Origin: Betaproteobacteria bacterium
Lineage (GTDB): Bacteria; Pseudomonadota; Gammaproteobacteria; Burkholderiales; SG8-39
Direction: 5' to 3'
DNA length: 28,634 nt
NCBI GenBank assembly: GCA_009693435.1
Contig: SHXF01000053.1
Location: 1 to 28,634, forward strand
Positions 1 to 8,220 of this stretch are shown here, piece after piece. Under the pieces are notes generated by a model. The model had not been told where the DNA came from and searched no databases. It saw nothing but the letters and a program-made list of their open reading frames with translations. Within the stretch, counting starts at the first letter, position 1, and each line of letters begins with the position of its first letter. A program made the translations under genes and the position numbers.

Positions 1-2
1 TT

Positions 3-131
3 GTAGTCGTCATGACTCAAAAGTCGGCGGATAATCTCTATCGAGCCCTGCTTGGACAGGGTGCGTTTGATCTGATTCTGGCTTTCCACCGCACCACGAT
101 AAACGCGGCGCGCAAAAATGTCCAGCGGTAT
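3..131 (-). CDS. Unassigned reading frame running off the left edge
   Basis: On the minus strand a frame stays open from just after a TAA (132-134) to the window edge. It reads as a charged, helix-like stretch containing VYRGAVESQNQIK and IEIIRRLLSHDDY. No ATG is visible; a GTG at 89 is the only conventional start and has no ribosome binding site. It could be the start of a gene continuing to the left, a decayed gene, or chance. A competing open frame on the plus strand (12-164) is equally unrecognised. I assign no function. Confidence 0.13.
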   Translation of the reverse strand, partial: MPLDIFARRVYRGAVESQNQIKRTLSKQGSIEIIRRLLSHDDY

Positions 132-203
132 TTATGGGCAACGGGCAGGACTAGCTTTTCGTAGCGTGCGCCGTGCGCACGATTGTGCGAACCATGCAGG
201 ACA

Positions 204-1163
204 CTAATTCTCCGGCTTGAATCCCGACGCCTTGGCGATTTCACCCCACAGATCGTAGTCGCGCCGCTGCACCCGGGCGAGTTCCTCGGGCGAGGTGCCG
301 GTGGCAATCAGGCCCAGCTTGAAGAGCTGTTCCCTGCCCTGGACGCTGCTCACCGCTTCCACCGTCGCCTTGTTCAGCGCGCGCACCGTCGCAGCCGGCA
401 TTCCGGCGGGTCCGTACAAGCCGAACCAGGCCGACACTTCGATGTCCACGCCGCTTTCGCGGAGCGTGGGTACTTCCGGGGTGAACGGCGAGCGCACCGC
501 CCCCGACGAAGCCAGGATGCGCACGCGGCCCGCGCGGTACAGCTCCAGCAGTTCGGTGCAACTCACCGAGAGCATGGGCAGCTGACCCGCGGCCAGATCG
601 GCGGCCGCGGGTCCGGCGCCTTTGTAGGGCACATGCACCAGTTCCAGTCCGGTGCGCTGCGCGAACAGCACGCCGGTGAGGTGCTGTATGGTGCCGGCCC
701 CGGCCGAGCCGTAGCTCGCCTTGTCGGGATTGGCCTTCGCCCAGATGCGCAACTCGGACAGGGTCTTCGCCGGCGTGGCCGGTCCCGAGGCGATGCACAT
801 GTCCTGGGTCGCAAGCTGCGTGATCGGCGTGAAGTCGCGAAACGGATCGAAGCGCAGGTCGCGGAAAATATGGGAGAAGAGCGTCATCGGTCCGTTGGGC
901 ACCAGCACCAGCGTATTGCCATCCGGGGCCGCGGACTTTACCGCCTCGACCGCGATGCGACCGGCGGCGCCGGGACGGTTCTCGACAATCACCGCTCGTC
1001 CGAGGACGTCGCGAATGCGCTCGGCCAGATAGCGCGCCAGCACATCCGTCGATCCGCCCGGCGGAAAGCCGATCAGGATGCGCGCCGGTTGTTGCGCCTG
1101 CGCGGCGCCGGCGACCAGCAGCGCGGCGGCGAGGGTGATTTTCAGCAACCTCGATTTCATCAT
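204..1163 (-). CDS. Bug-family TTT periplasmic solute-binding protein
   Basis: This 319-residue protein has the usual length and layout of Bug (TctC-like) receptors, which bind carboxylates or related small acids in the periplasm. A signal peptide covers about residues 1-24 (LLKITLAAALLVAGAAQAQ, cleavage near AQA-Q). Family landmarks follow in order: IGFPPGGSTDVLAR, VENRPGAAG, a YGSAGAGT ligand-loop motif and LVHVPYKGAGPA. The start is one of two adjacent ATG codons (1163 or 1160) directly after the TAG of the upstream CMD-like gene, with GGGAG as ribosome binding site inside that gene's end. Translation is therefore probably coupled and the two genes form an operon. No TctA/TctB partners are encoded nearby, as is common for orphan Bug proteins. 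The ligand cannot be predicted. Confidence 0.93.
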   Translation of the reverse strand: MMKSRLLKITLAAALLVAGAAQAQQPARILIGFPPGGSTDVLARYLAERIRDVLGRAVIVENRPGAAGRIAVEAVKSAAPDGNTLVLVPNGPMTLFSHIFRDLRFDPFRDFTPITQLATQDMCIASGPATPAKTLSELRIWAKANPDKASYGSAGAGTIQHLTGVLFAQRTGLELVHVPYKGAGPAAADLAAGQLPMLSVSCTELLELYRAGRVRILASSGAVRSPFTPEVPTLRESGVDIEVSAWFGLYGPAGMPAATVRALNKATVEAVSSVQGREQLFKLGLIATGTSPEELARVQRRDYDLWGEIAKASGFKPEN

Positions 1164-1580
1164 CTACTCCCGAGCCGTGTCACGGTTTGACTGGATCCCG
1201 GCTTGTGCGTCGTGCTCTGCGAACGCCGCTTTCGCGATCCGCCATCCACCCAGCGTCGCGGGTGCCCCGCAATATGGCATGACATGCACCATCACTTCGA
1301 AAACCTGATCGCGCGTCACGCCGTTGTTCAGCGCGCCGCGAATGTGGTTTTTTAGTTCCTCCGGGCGATTGAGCGCTGCGAGGAGGGCGATGGTTAGCAT
1401 GCTGCGAAACGGCGGCGGCAGGCCGGGTCGGGCCCAGACGGCGCCCCAGCCAAATTCCGTCACCAGTGCCTGCAACTCCCTGTCATGCTCGCTCGCAGAG
1501 GCAAAGGCCGAGTCGGTATAGGCCTTCCCCATGACTTGCGAGCGCAACAGCAGGCCCTTGTCGAAGTTTTCACTGTTCAT
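1164..1580 (-). CDS. Carboxymuconolactone decarboxylase (CMD)-like protein without CxxC
   Basis: The 138-residue protein has the gamma-carboxymuconolactone decarboxylase fold signature: an Arg/Glu-rich helix region (ELQALVTEFGWGAVWARPGL), then RSMLTIALLAALNRPEELKNH, GALNNGVTRDQVFEV and a C-terminal MPYCGAPA segment. The family normally acts on lactones of the beta-ketoadipate pathway or as peroxidase-like relatives. This one lacks the CxxC pair of AhpD, so it belongs with the decarboxylase-like branch. Start ATG 1580 is preceded by a strong AAGGAGAG. It abuts the Bug gene downstream with no gap and is divergent from the thiolase gene. The exact substrate is unknown. Confidence 0.88.
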   Translation of the reverse strand: MNSENFDKGLLLRSQVMGKAYTDSAFASASEHDRELQALVTEFGWGAVWARPGLPPPFRSMLTIALLAALNRPEELKNHIRGALNNGVTRDQVFEVMVHVMPYCGAPATLGGWRIAKAAFAEHDAQAGIQSNRDTARE

Positions 1581-1693
1581 TTACTCTCCTTTGTCGGCGT
1601 GACACGGCATTGCGGCACGATACAGTGCGATAGAGTATTACCGCGCGACAGGTTATTGCGGCGCCAAACGCAGCGTACACGGTCGCGCGAGCC

Positions 1694-1719
1694 TTGACTT
1701 ATTTTACCCGCGGGTAAAA
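1694..1719 (+). promoter_or_regulatory. Candidate promoter -35 box with 18-bp perfect palindromic operator
   Basis: A TTGACT box at 1694-1699 is followed at once by TTTTACCCGCGGGTAAAA (1702-1719), a perfect 18-bp inverted repeat. It sits about 50 bp before the thiolase-like gene and in the only divergent spacer serving both runs. A perfect AT-flanked palindrome in the -35/-10 spacer is the usual position and shape for a dimeric repressor such as a TetR-family protein. The -10 box is not clear (TAAAAG at 1715-1720 is weak). No regulator gene lies in the window, so the binding partner is inferred only by shape. Confidence 0.6.
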
Positions 1720-1768
1720 GCTGTACCCTCGGTGCCTGAAACGAGGCGAATACAAAGCGAGCGTCACG

Positions 1769-3016
1769 ATGAACGAGGTGTTTGTGATCGGGGTCGGCAT
1801 GACCCCCAGCGGCAAATTTCTCGACCGTTCGGTCAAGGACCTGACCCGTGAAGCGGTGGGAAAGGCCATAGCCGATGCCGGCATCGCACAGGCCGACGTG
1901 TCGGCGGCGTTCTTTGCCAACGCCACGCAGTCGCCGATGGAAGGCCAGCACATGGTTGCCGGCCAGGTGGCGCTGGGCGAACTGGGTTTCGCGCGCATAC
2001 CGGTGATGAACGTGGAAAATGCCTGCGCCAGCGGCGCGACGGCATTTCATCTGGCCTGTGCCTACATCCGCGCGGGCATGAGCGACGTGGCACTCGCGGT
2101 AGGCGCGGAGAAAATGTACAGCAACGACCGCGAGAAAACCTTTTCGGTATTCAACGGGGCGTGGGACGTTCATAAGGTCGAGGAGATCACGGCGAACCTG
2201 GTGAAACTGGGCGAAGGCGTGGAACCGCCTGCCGGACGAGGCGGCACCGGCGGCGAGCGCAGCATTTTCATGGACGTCTACGCGGCCCTTGCCAAGCAGC
2301 ACATGAAAACCTTCGGCAGTACCGAGCGCCAGCTTGCCGCTGTATCGGCCAAGAACCACGGCCACTCGGTGCACAATCCGCTGTCCCAGTACCGCAAGGC
2401 CATGTCGATCGATGACGTGCTGGCGGCGCGCATGATCGCCTGGCCGCTTACCTTGCCCATGTGCGCGCCCATCAGCGACGGCGCCGCCGCGGCCATACTG
2501 GTGAGCAGGGAGGGCCTGAAGCGCCTCGCCGCGGATCAGCGCGGGCGCGCGATCAGCGTGCTGGCAACGGTGGTGGCGAGCGGCAGCACGCACGGTCCGG
2601 CGGAATACGACAAGCACATCTGCCGCACCGCCGCGTTCGCGGCGTACGAGCAAGCGGGTGTCGGCCCTGGCGACATTTCGGTGGCGGAAGTCCATGACGC
2701 ATCGGCTTTCGCCGAGTTGCTGCAGAGCGAACTGCTGGGTTTTTGCGAGTTTGGCCAGGGCGGCTGGCTCGCGGAGCGGGGAGAGACGTCGATCGGGGGC
2801 AGGCTGCCGATCAATCCTTCGGGCGGACTGGAGTCCAAGGGCCATCCGATAGGGGCGACGGGACTGACCCAGATTGTCGAGCTGGTGGCGCAGTTGCGCG
2901 GCGAAGCCGGGGCGCGCCAGGTCGATGGGGCGCGCGTCGCGCTCGCCGAGAATGGCGGCGGATTCCGCGGCTTCGAGGAGGCCGCGGCCAGCGTGACCAT
3001 CCTCGCGCGCAGCTGA
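1769..3016 (+). CDS. Thiolase-like (SCP-x/lipid-transfer type) protein
   Basis: The 415-residue protein follows the thiolase fold: N-terminal MNEVFVIGVGMTPSGKF, a nucleophile loop VENACASGATAF with Cys86, and the C-terminal loop GGLESKGHPIGATG with His359. The third catalytic position differs from textbook thiolases. The usual HDCF motif reads EVHDASAF and the CxG loop reads ALAENGGGF, so the acid/base cysteine is missing. This pattern occurs in SCP-x thiolase-like and retro-aldolase-like proteins that cleave or condense acyl-CoA side chains. The gene starts the plus-strand run and is followed after 6 bp by the acyl-CoA ligase, so its substrate is probably the ligase product. ATG 1769 has only a weak upstream GCGAG. 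Thiolysis versus aldol chemistry is not decidable here. Confidence 0.9.
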   Translation: MNEVFVIGVGMTPSGKFLDRSVKDLTREAVGKAIADAGIAQADVSAAFFANATQSPMEGQHMVAGQVALGELGFARIPVMNVENACASGATAFHLACAYIRAGMSDVALAVGAEKMYSNDREKTFSVFNGAWDVHKVEEITANLVKLGEGVEPPAGRGGTGGERSIFMDVYAALAKQHMKTFGSTERQLAAVSAKNHGHSVHNPLSQYRKAMSIDDVLAARMIAWPLTLPMCAPISDGAAAAILVSREGLKRLAADQRGRAISVLATVVASGSTHGPAEYDKHICRTAAFAAYEQAGVGPGDISVAEVHDASAFAELLQSELLGFCEFGQGGWLAERGETSIGGRLPINPSGGLESKGHPIGATGLTQIVELVAQLRGEAGARQVDGARVALAENGGGFRGFEEAAASVTILARS

Positions 3017-3022
3017 GACGCC

Positions 3023-4549
3023 GTGTCGATCGCCAGCCTTCTGGTAGCCAGCGCGCGCACCCATCCGGATTGCCGCGCGATCTCGGTGGGTGCAACCGTC
3101 TATTCGACGTATCGCCGGTTCCACGCGCGCGTAGCGGGTCTGGCCGCGGGCCTGCGCAAGCTGGCCGGTGGTGTGCCGGGCGAGCGCATTGCGATCGTGT
3201 CCGCCAATTGCCCGGAATACATGGAAGTGATGTGGGCTGCGTGGCATGCGGGGCTTTGCATCGTGCCGGTAAATGCCAGGCTGCACCCCAGGGAGGTGGC
3301 GTGGATCCTCGACAACTGCGGCGCCGTCGCCTGCTTTGTGAGCGCAGATCTGCTCGAATCGATTGCACCGCTGCAGGCGGAACTCGACCGGCTCAAACAT
3401 CTGGTCTGCGTGACATCGGCAGAATACGAGGCGTTGGCGGCATCCCCTGTGATGCCTCATGCAGAAGTGGATGGCGAGGCGCCGGCGTGGCTCTTTTACA
3501 CCAGCGGCACGACGGGCAAGCCCAAGGGCGCGACCCTGAGCCATCGCAATCTGCTGGCGATGACCTTGCGCAATTATGCGGACATCGAACAGTACTCGAG
3601 CGATGACAGCATACTTCACGTGGCGCCGTTCTCGCATGCCAGCGGCCTGTTTTCGCTTGCCCTGGTGGCCAAGGCGTCGAACCATGTGATACCGGAGTCG
3701 CGCGGATTCCAGGAGGCCGAACTGTTCGACCTGATTGCGGCGTACCCGCGTTCAACGCTGTTTCTCGCGCCCACCATGCTGAATCGTCTCGCGCGCCATC
3801 CGGGCAGTGCCCTCGCCAGGGTCGACCACCTGAGGACGCTTATCTACGGCGGCGCACCGATGTACCTGGAGGATACCAAGCGCGCGCTGAATGCATTCGG
3901 GCCCTGTCTCTGGCAGGGGTACGGACAGGGCGAAACGCCGAACACCATCGCCTTCCTGTCCAAAGCCTGGCACGCGGCGGTGGACCATCCGCGCTACGAG
4001 CAGATGCTTGCCACCGTCGGCGTGCCGCGCACCGGTGTCGATGTCCGCGTCGCCGGCGCCAGCGACGAAAGTCTGCCGGCCGGCGAGATCGGTGAAATAA
4101 TCGTGCGCAGCGAAGTGACCATGTCGGGCTACTGGAACAACCCGGAGGCGTCGGCAAAAACCCTGAGCGGGGGCTGGCTGCACACCGGCGACCTGGGCTG
4201 TTTCGACGAATTCGGTTTTCTGTCGCTCAAGGATCGTTCCAAGGATGTGATCATTTCCGGCGGCAGTAACATCTATCCGCGTGAAGTGGAGGAAGTCATC
4301 CTGCTGCATCCGGACGTGCTGGAGACGGCGGTGGTGGGGCGGCCCAGCGCCGAATGGGGCGAGGAGGTGGTGGCGTTCGTGGTGGCGCGGGGTGACACCG
4401 TGCCCGGCGCAGAGCTGGACAAGCTATGCCTGGATAACATCGCGCGCTTCAAGCGACCCAAGCAGTACCGCTTCATCGACAGCCTGCCGAAGAACAACTA
4501 TGGAAAAATACTGAAAACGGAATTGCGGGTGCTGGCCGCGAAGGACTGA
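3023..4549 (+). CDS. Acyl-CoA synthetase / AMP-dependent ligase
   Basis: This 508-residue ANL-superfamily enzyme should activate a carboxylic acid with ATP and CoA. The phosphate-binding loop is FYTSGTTGKPKG (about residues 158-169), followed by the adenine-site region YGGAPMY and YGQGE. The hinge region is GWLHTGDLG followed by LKDRSKDVIISGGSNIYPRE, and the C-terminal catalytic lysine sits in NNYGKILKTEL. All core residues are present and length is normal. The start is GTG 3023, 6 bp after the thiolase stop, so the two are co-transcribed. The acid (aromatic, branched or medium chain) cannot be told from sequence. The neighbouring dioxygenase and thiolase-like protein suggest it opens a CoA-bound degradation route. 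Confidence 0.95.
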   Translation: MSIASLLVASARTHPDCRAISVGATVYSTYRRFHARVAGLAAGLRKLAGGVPGERIAIVSANCPEYMEVMWAAWHAGLCIVPVNARLHPREVAWILDNCGAVACFVSADLLESIAPLQAELDRLKHLVCVTSAEYEALAASPVMPHAEVDGEAPAWLFYTSGTTGKPKGATLSHRNLLAMTLRNYADIEQYSSDDSILHVAPFSHASGLFSLALVAKASNHVIPESRGFQEAELFDLIAAYPRSTLFLAPTMLNRLARHPGSALARVDHLRTLIYGGAPMYLEDTKRALNAFGPCLWQGYGQGETPNTIAFLSKAWHAAVDHPRYEQMLATVGVPRTGVDVRVAGASDESLPAGEIGEIIVRSEVTMSGYWNNPEASAKTLSGGWLHTGDLGCFDEFGFLSLKDRSKDVIISGGSNIYPREVEEVILLHPDVLETAVVGRPSAEWGEEVVAFVVARGDTVPGAELDKLCLDNIARFKRPKQYRFIDSLPKNNYGKILKTELRVLAAKD

Positions 4550-4630
4550 GAAGGCAGAGCAGCCGGCGCAGCGCGTGTGGCGGAGTTTGCAGGTAACTCG
4601 AAATTTGCAGGTAACCCTGGAGGAGACGCG

Positions 4631-5446
4631 ATGGGAACCATGGCTGAACAGCAGGTAACGGCGCGGCCGCTGTGCGCGCATGTCGGTGCGGAGATGCTGG
4701 GGGCGCGGATCGCCGACCTGGATGACGGCGGATTTGCCGTGGTGCGTGAGGCGTTCTTCCGCCACACCATGCTGATTTTTCGCGACCAGTTCCTCGGTCC
4801 GGATGCGCAACTCGCCTTCACGCGCCGCTGGGGCGGCGTCTATATCACGCCCTACGTCAAAAAGCTCGAGGGCTATCCGGAAGTGCTGGCCGTGGTGAAC
4901 TGGGGCAAGGACAAGACCGTGACCGAGGCGTGGCACTCGGACGCCTCGTTTCTCGCGGAGCCGCCCGGCATCGCCATTCTGGCGGCGCAAGTCCTGCCGT
5001 CCGCGGGCGGCGACACCATGTTTGCCAATACCTACGCGGCCTACGATGCGCTGTCGGAGCGCATGAAGCAGCTTCTGGAGGGCCTGCGCTGTATCAATGT
5101 GGACACGGTGCTCGCGAAGTTCGCCGGTGTCGTCGATCCGAACCTGAAGCCGCACAGCCATCCGGTGGTGCGCACGCACCCGGTAACGAAGCGCAAGTGC
5201 CTCTACGTGAACCCCCTGTTCAGCATGCATTTCGACGGCATGACTGCCGACGAAAGCAGGGGATTGCTGCAGTATCTGTTCGAGCATTGTTCGCGCTACG
5301 AGTTTGTCTATCGCCATCAGTGGCGAGCCGGCGACGTGGTGATGTGGGACAACCGCTGCAGCATGCACTATGCCGTGCACGATTACGGCGTCGAGCAGCG
5401 GCTGCTGCACCGGACCACCGTCGACGGTTCCGGCCGCCCGGTCTAG
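4631..5446 (+). CDS. TauD/TfdA-family Fe(II)/2-oxoglutarate dioxygenase
   Basis: This 271-residue protein belongs to the alpha-ketoglutarate-dependent dioxygenases that hydroxylate or cleave small acids (taurine, phenoxyacetates and others). The iron facial triad is visible: His and Asp in AWHSDASFL and the distal His in WDNRCSMHYAVHDYG. The 2-oxoglutarate-binding Arg follows in RLLHRTTVDG. I chose ATG 4631 because GGAGGAGA lies just upstream; a frame-compatible GTG at 4577 would add 18 residues encoded by a repeat-like stretch (two near-copies of GTAACTCGAAATTTGCAG) and has no ribosome site. It lies 81 bp after the ligase and 6 bp before the cupin gene, within the same run. Substrate unknown. 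Confidence 0.93.
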   Translation: MGTMAEQQVTARPLCAHVGAEMLGARIADLDDGGFAVVREAFFRHTMLIFRDQFLGPDAQLAFTRRWGGVYITPYVKKLEGYPEVLAVVNWGKDKTVTEAWHSDASFLAEPPGIAILAAQVLPSAGGDTMFANTYAAYDALSERMKQLLEGLRCINVDTVLAKFAGVVDPNLKPHSHPVVRTHPVTKRKCLYVNPLFSMHFDGMTADESRGLLQYLFEHCSRYEFVYRHQWRAGDVVMWDNRCSMHYAVHDYGVEQRLLHRTTVDGSGRPV

Positions 5447-5452
5447 CACGGC

Positions 5453-5836
5453 ATGAAGGTCACGCGCATCCATACGGGCAAGGACGGCGAGGCTTATTTC
5501 GAGGACGTGGAGGTCTCATTCGATTCCGGCCTGCCCGGCGCCTATTCGGCCACGCTGCCGGTCGAGCGCTTTTTCTTCCGCACCTTCCCCCAAGGCCACG
5601 TGGTCGACTACCACGTCGCTCCGCGGCGCCAGTGGGTGATCATCGTGTCGGGCGTGATCGAAGTCGACTGCGCGGGCGGATGCCGCCGTTTCTCTGGAGG
5701 AGACATCCTCTTCATGGACGACCTGCACGGCCGCGGCCACATCACGCGCGGCATAGAGGGCACCTGGGTGCTCGCCTATCTGCCCGTGCCGCCGGATTTC
5801 GATCTGGCAGCATTGGGCGCCGCTGCGGCGGGTTAG
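5453..5836 (+). CDS. Small cupin-fold protein
   Basis: The 127-residue protein has a single cupin barrel pattern: VVDYHVAPRRQWVIIVSG, a G-rich turn (CAGGCRRFSGGDILFMDD) and LHGRGHITR. One histidine in DYHVAP and the HGRGH pair could bind a metal, but the full canonical motif GX5HXH is not kept, so enzymatic activity is uncertain. It could be a small oxygenase, an isomerase or a ligand-binding accessory protein. It starts 6 bp after the dioxygenase stop and ends 4 bp before the next gene, so co-transcription is nearly certain. Confidence 0.75.
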   Translation: MKVTRIHTGKDGEAYFEDVEVSFDSGLPGAYSATLPVERFFFRTFPQGHVVDYHVAPRRQWVIIVSGVIEVDCAGGCRRFSGGDILFMDDLHGRGHITRGIEGTWVLAYLPVPPDFDLAALGAAAAG

Positions 5837-5840
5837 TGCG

Positions 5841-6839
5841 ATGCAGGCCACCATGAAAGCGGCATACGTGAGCGTTTCCGCGGCCGGGCTGCACTGGGAG
5901 ATCCGCGATGCGGCCGTACCCCAGCCTGCGGCTACGCAACTGCTGGTGCGGGTGTCGGCGAGTTCACTGAACCGCGGCGAGCGTACCTTGCTCGACGAGC
6001 AACGTGCTGCGGCCGGTTCGAAGCCGGTGCCGCCCCGCATCGGCGGCATCGACGCCGCCGGTGAGATCGTTGCCATCGGCAACGCAGTGAACGGATTCAG
6101 GACGGGGGAGCGGGTCGCCGGGCGATGCGCCGGGGGCTACGCAGAGTTCGCCCTGCTGAACGCCCCTGAAGCGATGCGCATCCCCGATGCGTTGAACGCG
6201 GCTGAGGCGGCCTGCCTGCCGGTCAGCTATACCGTGGCGCACGACTCGCTGGTGGTGCACGGGCACATCGCGGCAGGCGAGACGGTGCTGATCGCGGGCG
6301 CGGCGTCGGCTGTCGGCGTGGCATCGCTGCAGATTACCAAGCACCACGGCGCCAAAACCATCGGCACCTCGGGCTCTTTGGACAAACTTGCGCGGCTGAA
6401 GACAGCCGGTCTGGATGCAGGCTTGCACACGCGCAGCGGTGATTTCGCCGAGGCGGTGCTGCAGGCCACGGGCGGCAAGGGCGCGGATATCGTCATCGAT
6501 ACCCTGGGACCCTCCATCTTTAATGCGATCCTCCAATGCATGGCAGTCGACGGGTGCATGGCGACCATAGGGCGCATGGCCGGGCCGGCGAAGGTGGATC
6601 TGGACCTGGACTTCTTCGCCATGCGCCGCTTCAACCTGTTCGGGGTGAGCAATCGAATGCGCACGAGCGCGCAGCGCGCGCTGACGGTGCAACTGTTCGT
6701 CGATGACTTCATGCCGGCGTTGGCAAAGGGCGCGTTCAAACCGATGATAGACCGCAGTTTTGCACTGCAGGACGTGGCGCAGGCGCACGACTATCAGTCG
6801 CAGGACCGGCATGTGGGGAAAATCGTACTGACGGTGTGA
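5841..6839 (+). CDS. Zinc-independent MDR oxidoreductase (quinone oxidoreductase-like)
   Basis: This is a 332-residue medium-chain dehydrogenase/reductase. It has a GroES-like N-terminal half (LLVRVSASSLNRGE, IGGIDAAGEI, FRTGERVAGRC) and a Rossmann half with the nucleotide loop LIAGAASAVGVASLQ around residues 148-162 and GADIVIDTLG further on. The catalytic and structural zinc cysteines of alcohol dehydrogenases are missing, so it is probably an NAD(P)H-dependent enoyl or quinone reductase. ATG 5841 is 4 bp after the cupin stop; ATG 5853 (MKAAYVSV) resembles the usual family N terminus and may be the true start. It would supply a reduction step to the pathway. Confidence 0.88.
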   Translation: MQATMKAAYVSVSAAGLHWEIRDAAVPQPAATQLLVRVSASSLNRGERTLLDEQRAAAGSKPVPPRIGGIDAAGEIVAIGNAVNGFRTGERVAGRCAGGYAEFALLNAPEAMRIPDALNAAEAACLPVSYTVAHDSLVVHGHIAAGETVLIAGAASAVGVASLQITKHHGAKTIGTSGSLDKLARLKTAGLDAGLHTRSGDFAEAVLQATGGKGADIVIDTLGPSIFNAILQCMAVDGCMATIGRMAGPAKVDLDLDFFAMRRFNLFGVSNRMRTSAQRALTVQLFVDDFMPALAKGAFKPMIDRSFALQDVAQAHDYQSQDRHVGKIVLTV

Positions 6840-6883
6840 TCTGCCGCTGCGGCATTGCGCAGCAAACGAGGGGGGAGGGGCGC

Positions 6884-7867
6884 ATGAAATCGAACCACAC
6901 AGGATGGCGCAGGGGCCGGTCGTGGGCCTGCATGGCACTCGGCGTGTTTGCGAGCGCGAGCGCGCAGGCGCAGGGCTGGCCGGCAAAGCCCATTTCGCTG
7001 GTGACTGCGGGCGCGCCCGGTGACGGCCTGGATGTGATCTCCCGCGCGCTCGCCCAGGGCATTTCGAGGGCGCTCGGCCAGACGCTGATCGTCGACAACC
7101 GGCCGGGAGCCGGTGGCAAGATCGCCATGCTGGCCGTCAAGAACGCGCCCGGTGACGGCTACACCATCGGCGCGATGTCGCTGAACAACATTCCGCTGGC
7201 GGCGGTGAATGCGGAGGCCGGCTACGATCCGGTGAAGGACTATGCGCCGATCTCGCTGGCCGCGGACGCCATACCCATGCTCGTGGTGGCGCCATCCCTG
7301 CAGGTGAAGACCGTGCAGGAATTGATCGCCCATGCGAAGGCCAATCCGGGCAAGCTCAACTACGGCAGCAGCGGTGTGGGCAGCATCTTCCATTTCTATG
7401 CCGAGTGGCTGCGCCAGATGGCGGGCATCAACATCGTGCATGTGCCCTACAAGGGCGAGGTGCTGGCGCTGAACGACATCGTCAACGGCCGCATCCATCT
7501 CATGTTCGCTTCCGGCATTTCCAAACCCTTCGTCCAGGGCGGCAAGCTGGTGCTGGTGGGCACTGCCGGCCCGCAGCGCATGGCGGACTTTCCGGGCACC
7601 GCAACCATGGCTGAATCGGGCCTGGCGGAGTTCGTCGTGACCGGCTGGATCGGGTTGGTCGCGCCGGTCGGAACGCCGGGCGATATCGTCGCGAAACTCA
7701 ATGGCGCGGTCGCGAGGGCAGTGGTGTTCGAGGAAGTGAAGAAGCTTCTGAACAATTTCACCTTCGTCGAGCGCGGCAGTTCCGCGGAGGAGTTCGGCCA
7801 GAAGATCCGCGTCGATGTGGAGCGGTTGCGCAGAATCGGACGCGCCGGCAACATCGTCCTCGAATGA
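6884..7867 (+). CDS. Bug-family TTT periplasmic solute-binding protein
   Basis: A 327-residue receptor with a signal peptide (GRSWACMALGVFASASAQAQ) followed by the mature start GWPAKPISLV. Family features are VDNRPGAGGKIAML, the YGSSGVGSIFHF loop and IVHVPYKGEVLALNDI. ATG 6884 is chosen because the purine-rich GAGGGGGGAGGGG lies just upstream and the signal peptide starts here; the frame extends to 6836 without adding a plausible leader. The gene follows the MDR gene by 44 bp, so it probably delivers the operon's substrate. No membrane TTT subunits accompany it. Confidence 0.93.
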   Translation: MKSNHTGWRRGRSWACMALGVFASASAQAQGWPAKPISLVTAGAPGDGLDVISRALAQGISRALGQTLIVDNRPGAGGKIAMLAVKNAPGDGYTIGAMSLNNIPLAAVNAEAGYDPVKDYAPISLAADAIPMLVVAPSLQVKTVQELIAHAKANPGKLNYGSSGVGSIFHFYAEWLRQMAGINIVHVPYKGEVLALNDIVNGRIHLMFASGISKPFVQGGKLVLVGTAGPQRMADFPGTATMAESGLAEFVVTGWIGLVAPVGTPGDIVAKLNGAVARAVVFEEVKKLLNNFTFVERGSSAEEFGQKIRVDVERLRRIGRAGNIVLE

Positions 7868-7886
7868 CCGGTCGGACGCAACGGCG

Positions 7887-8144
7887 ATGTCCTCGGCAGT
7901 GAGAAAACTTGCGGCGCTCGCCGCCCTGATTCCCGCTGCGCTGCTCGTATCCTGGAATGCGGGTGCGCAAGCCTATCCGGCAAAGCCGATACGCCTGGTG
8001 GTGCCCTTCGCCGCAGGCGGCGCGCAGGATACGTTCGCGCGCATCGTCGGCCAGGGGCTGGGTTCGCGAATGGGCCAGAGCGTTGTGGTGGAAAACCGCC
8101 CGAGCGCCGCGGGCATCCGGGATGCCCGTATCAGCGCCGACTGA
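7887..8144 (+). pseudogene. Truncated Bug-family binding protein
   Basis: The frame encodes a normal signal peptide (LAALIPAALLVSWNAGAQA), the mature start YPAKPIRLVVPFAAGG and the VVENRPSAAG motif. It then stops at 86 residues, while the family is about 320. The remaining two lobes are missing: the sequence runs straight into an unrelated 3' tail and then into the VOC gene. The break coincides with the 17-nt palindrome GGGCATCCGGGATGCCC (8111-8127). The product could be exported but cannot form the ligand cleft. This is a deletion remnant of a second Bug gene directly behind the intact one. Confidence 0.85.
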
Positions 8145-8220
8145 GCGCCGACAACCGGATCGCGCAACGACTGGACGGCGCCTGGCGGTATATTTAAAAT
8201 AGAATAGAGGAGTCGGATCA

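Noticed and set aside
1577..3685. 702-codon open frame on the minus strand
   Set aside because: It is antisense to the thiolase-like and ligase genes, rich in His/Arg/Gln and without any recognisable domain. High-GC DNA often keeps the complementary frame open.
8181..8220. Separate promoter for the VOC gene
   Set aside because: TATTTAAAAT is AT-rich and suggestive, but no matching -35 box was found at proper spacing, so it is only mentioned within the gene entry.
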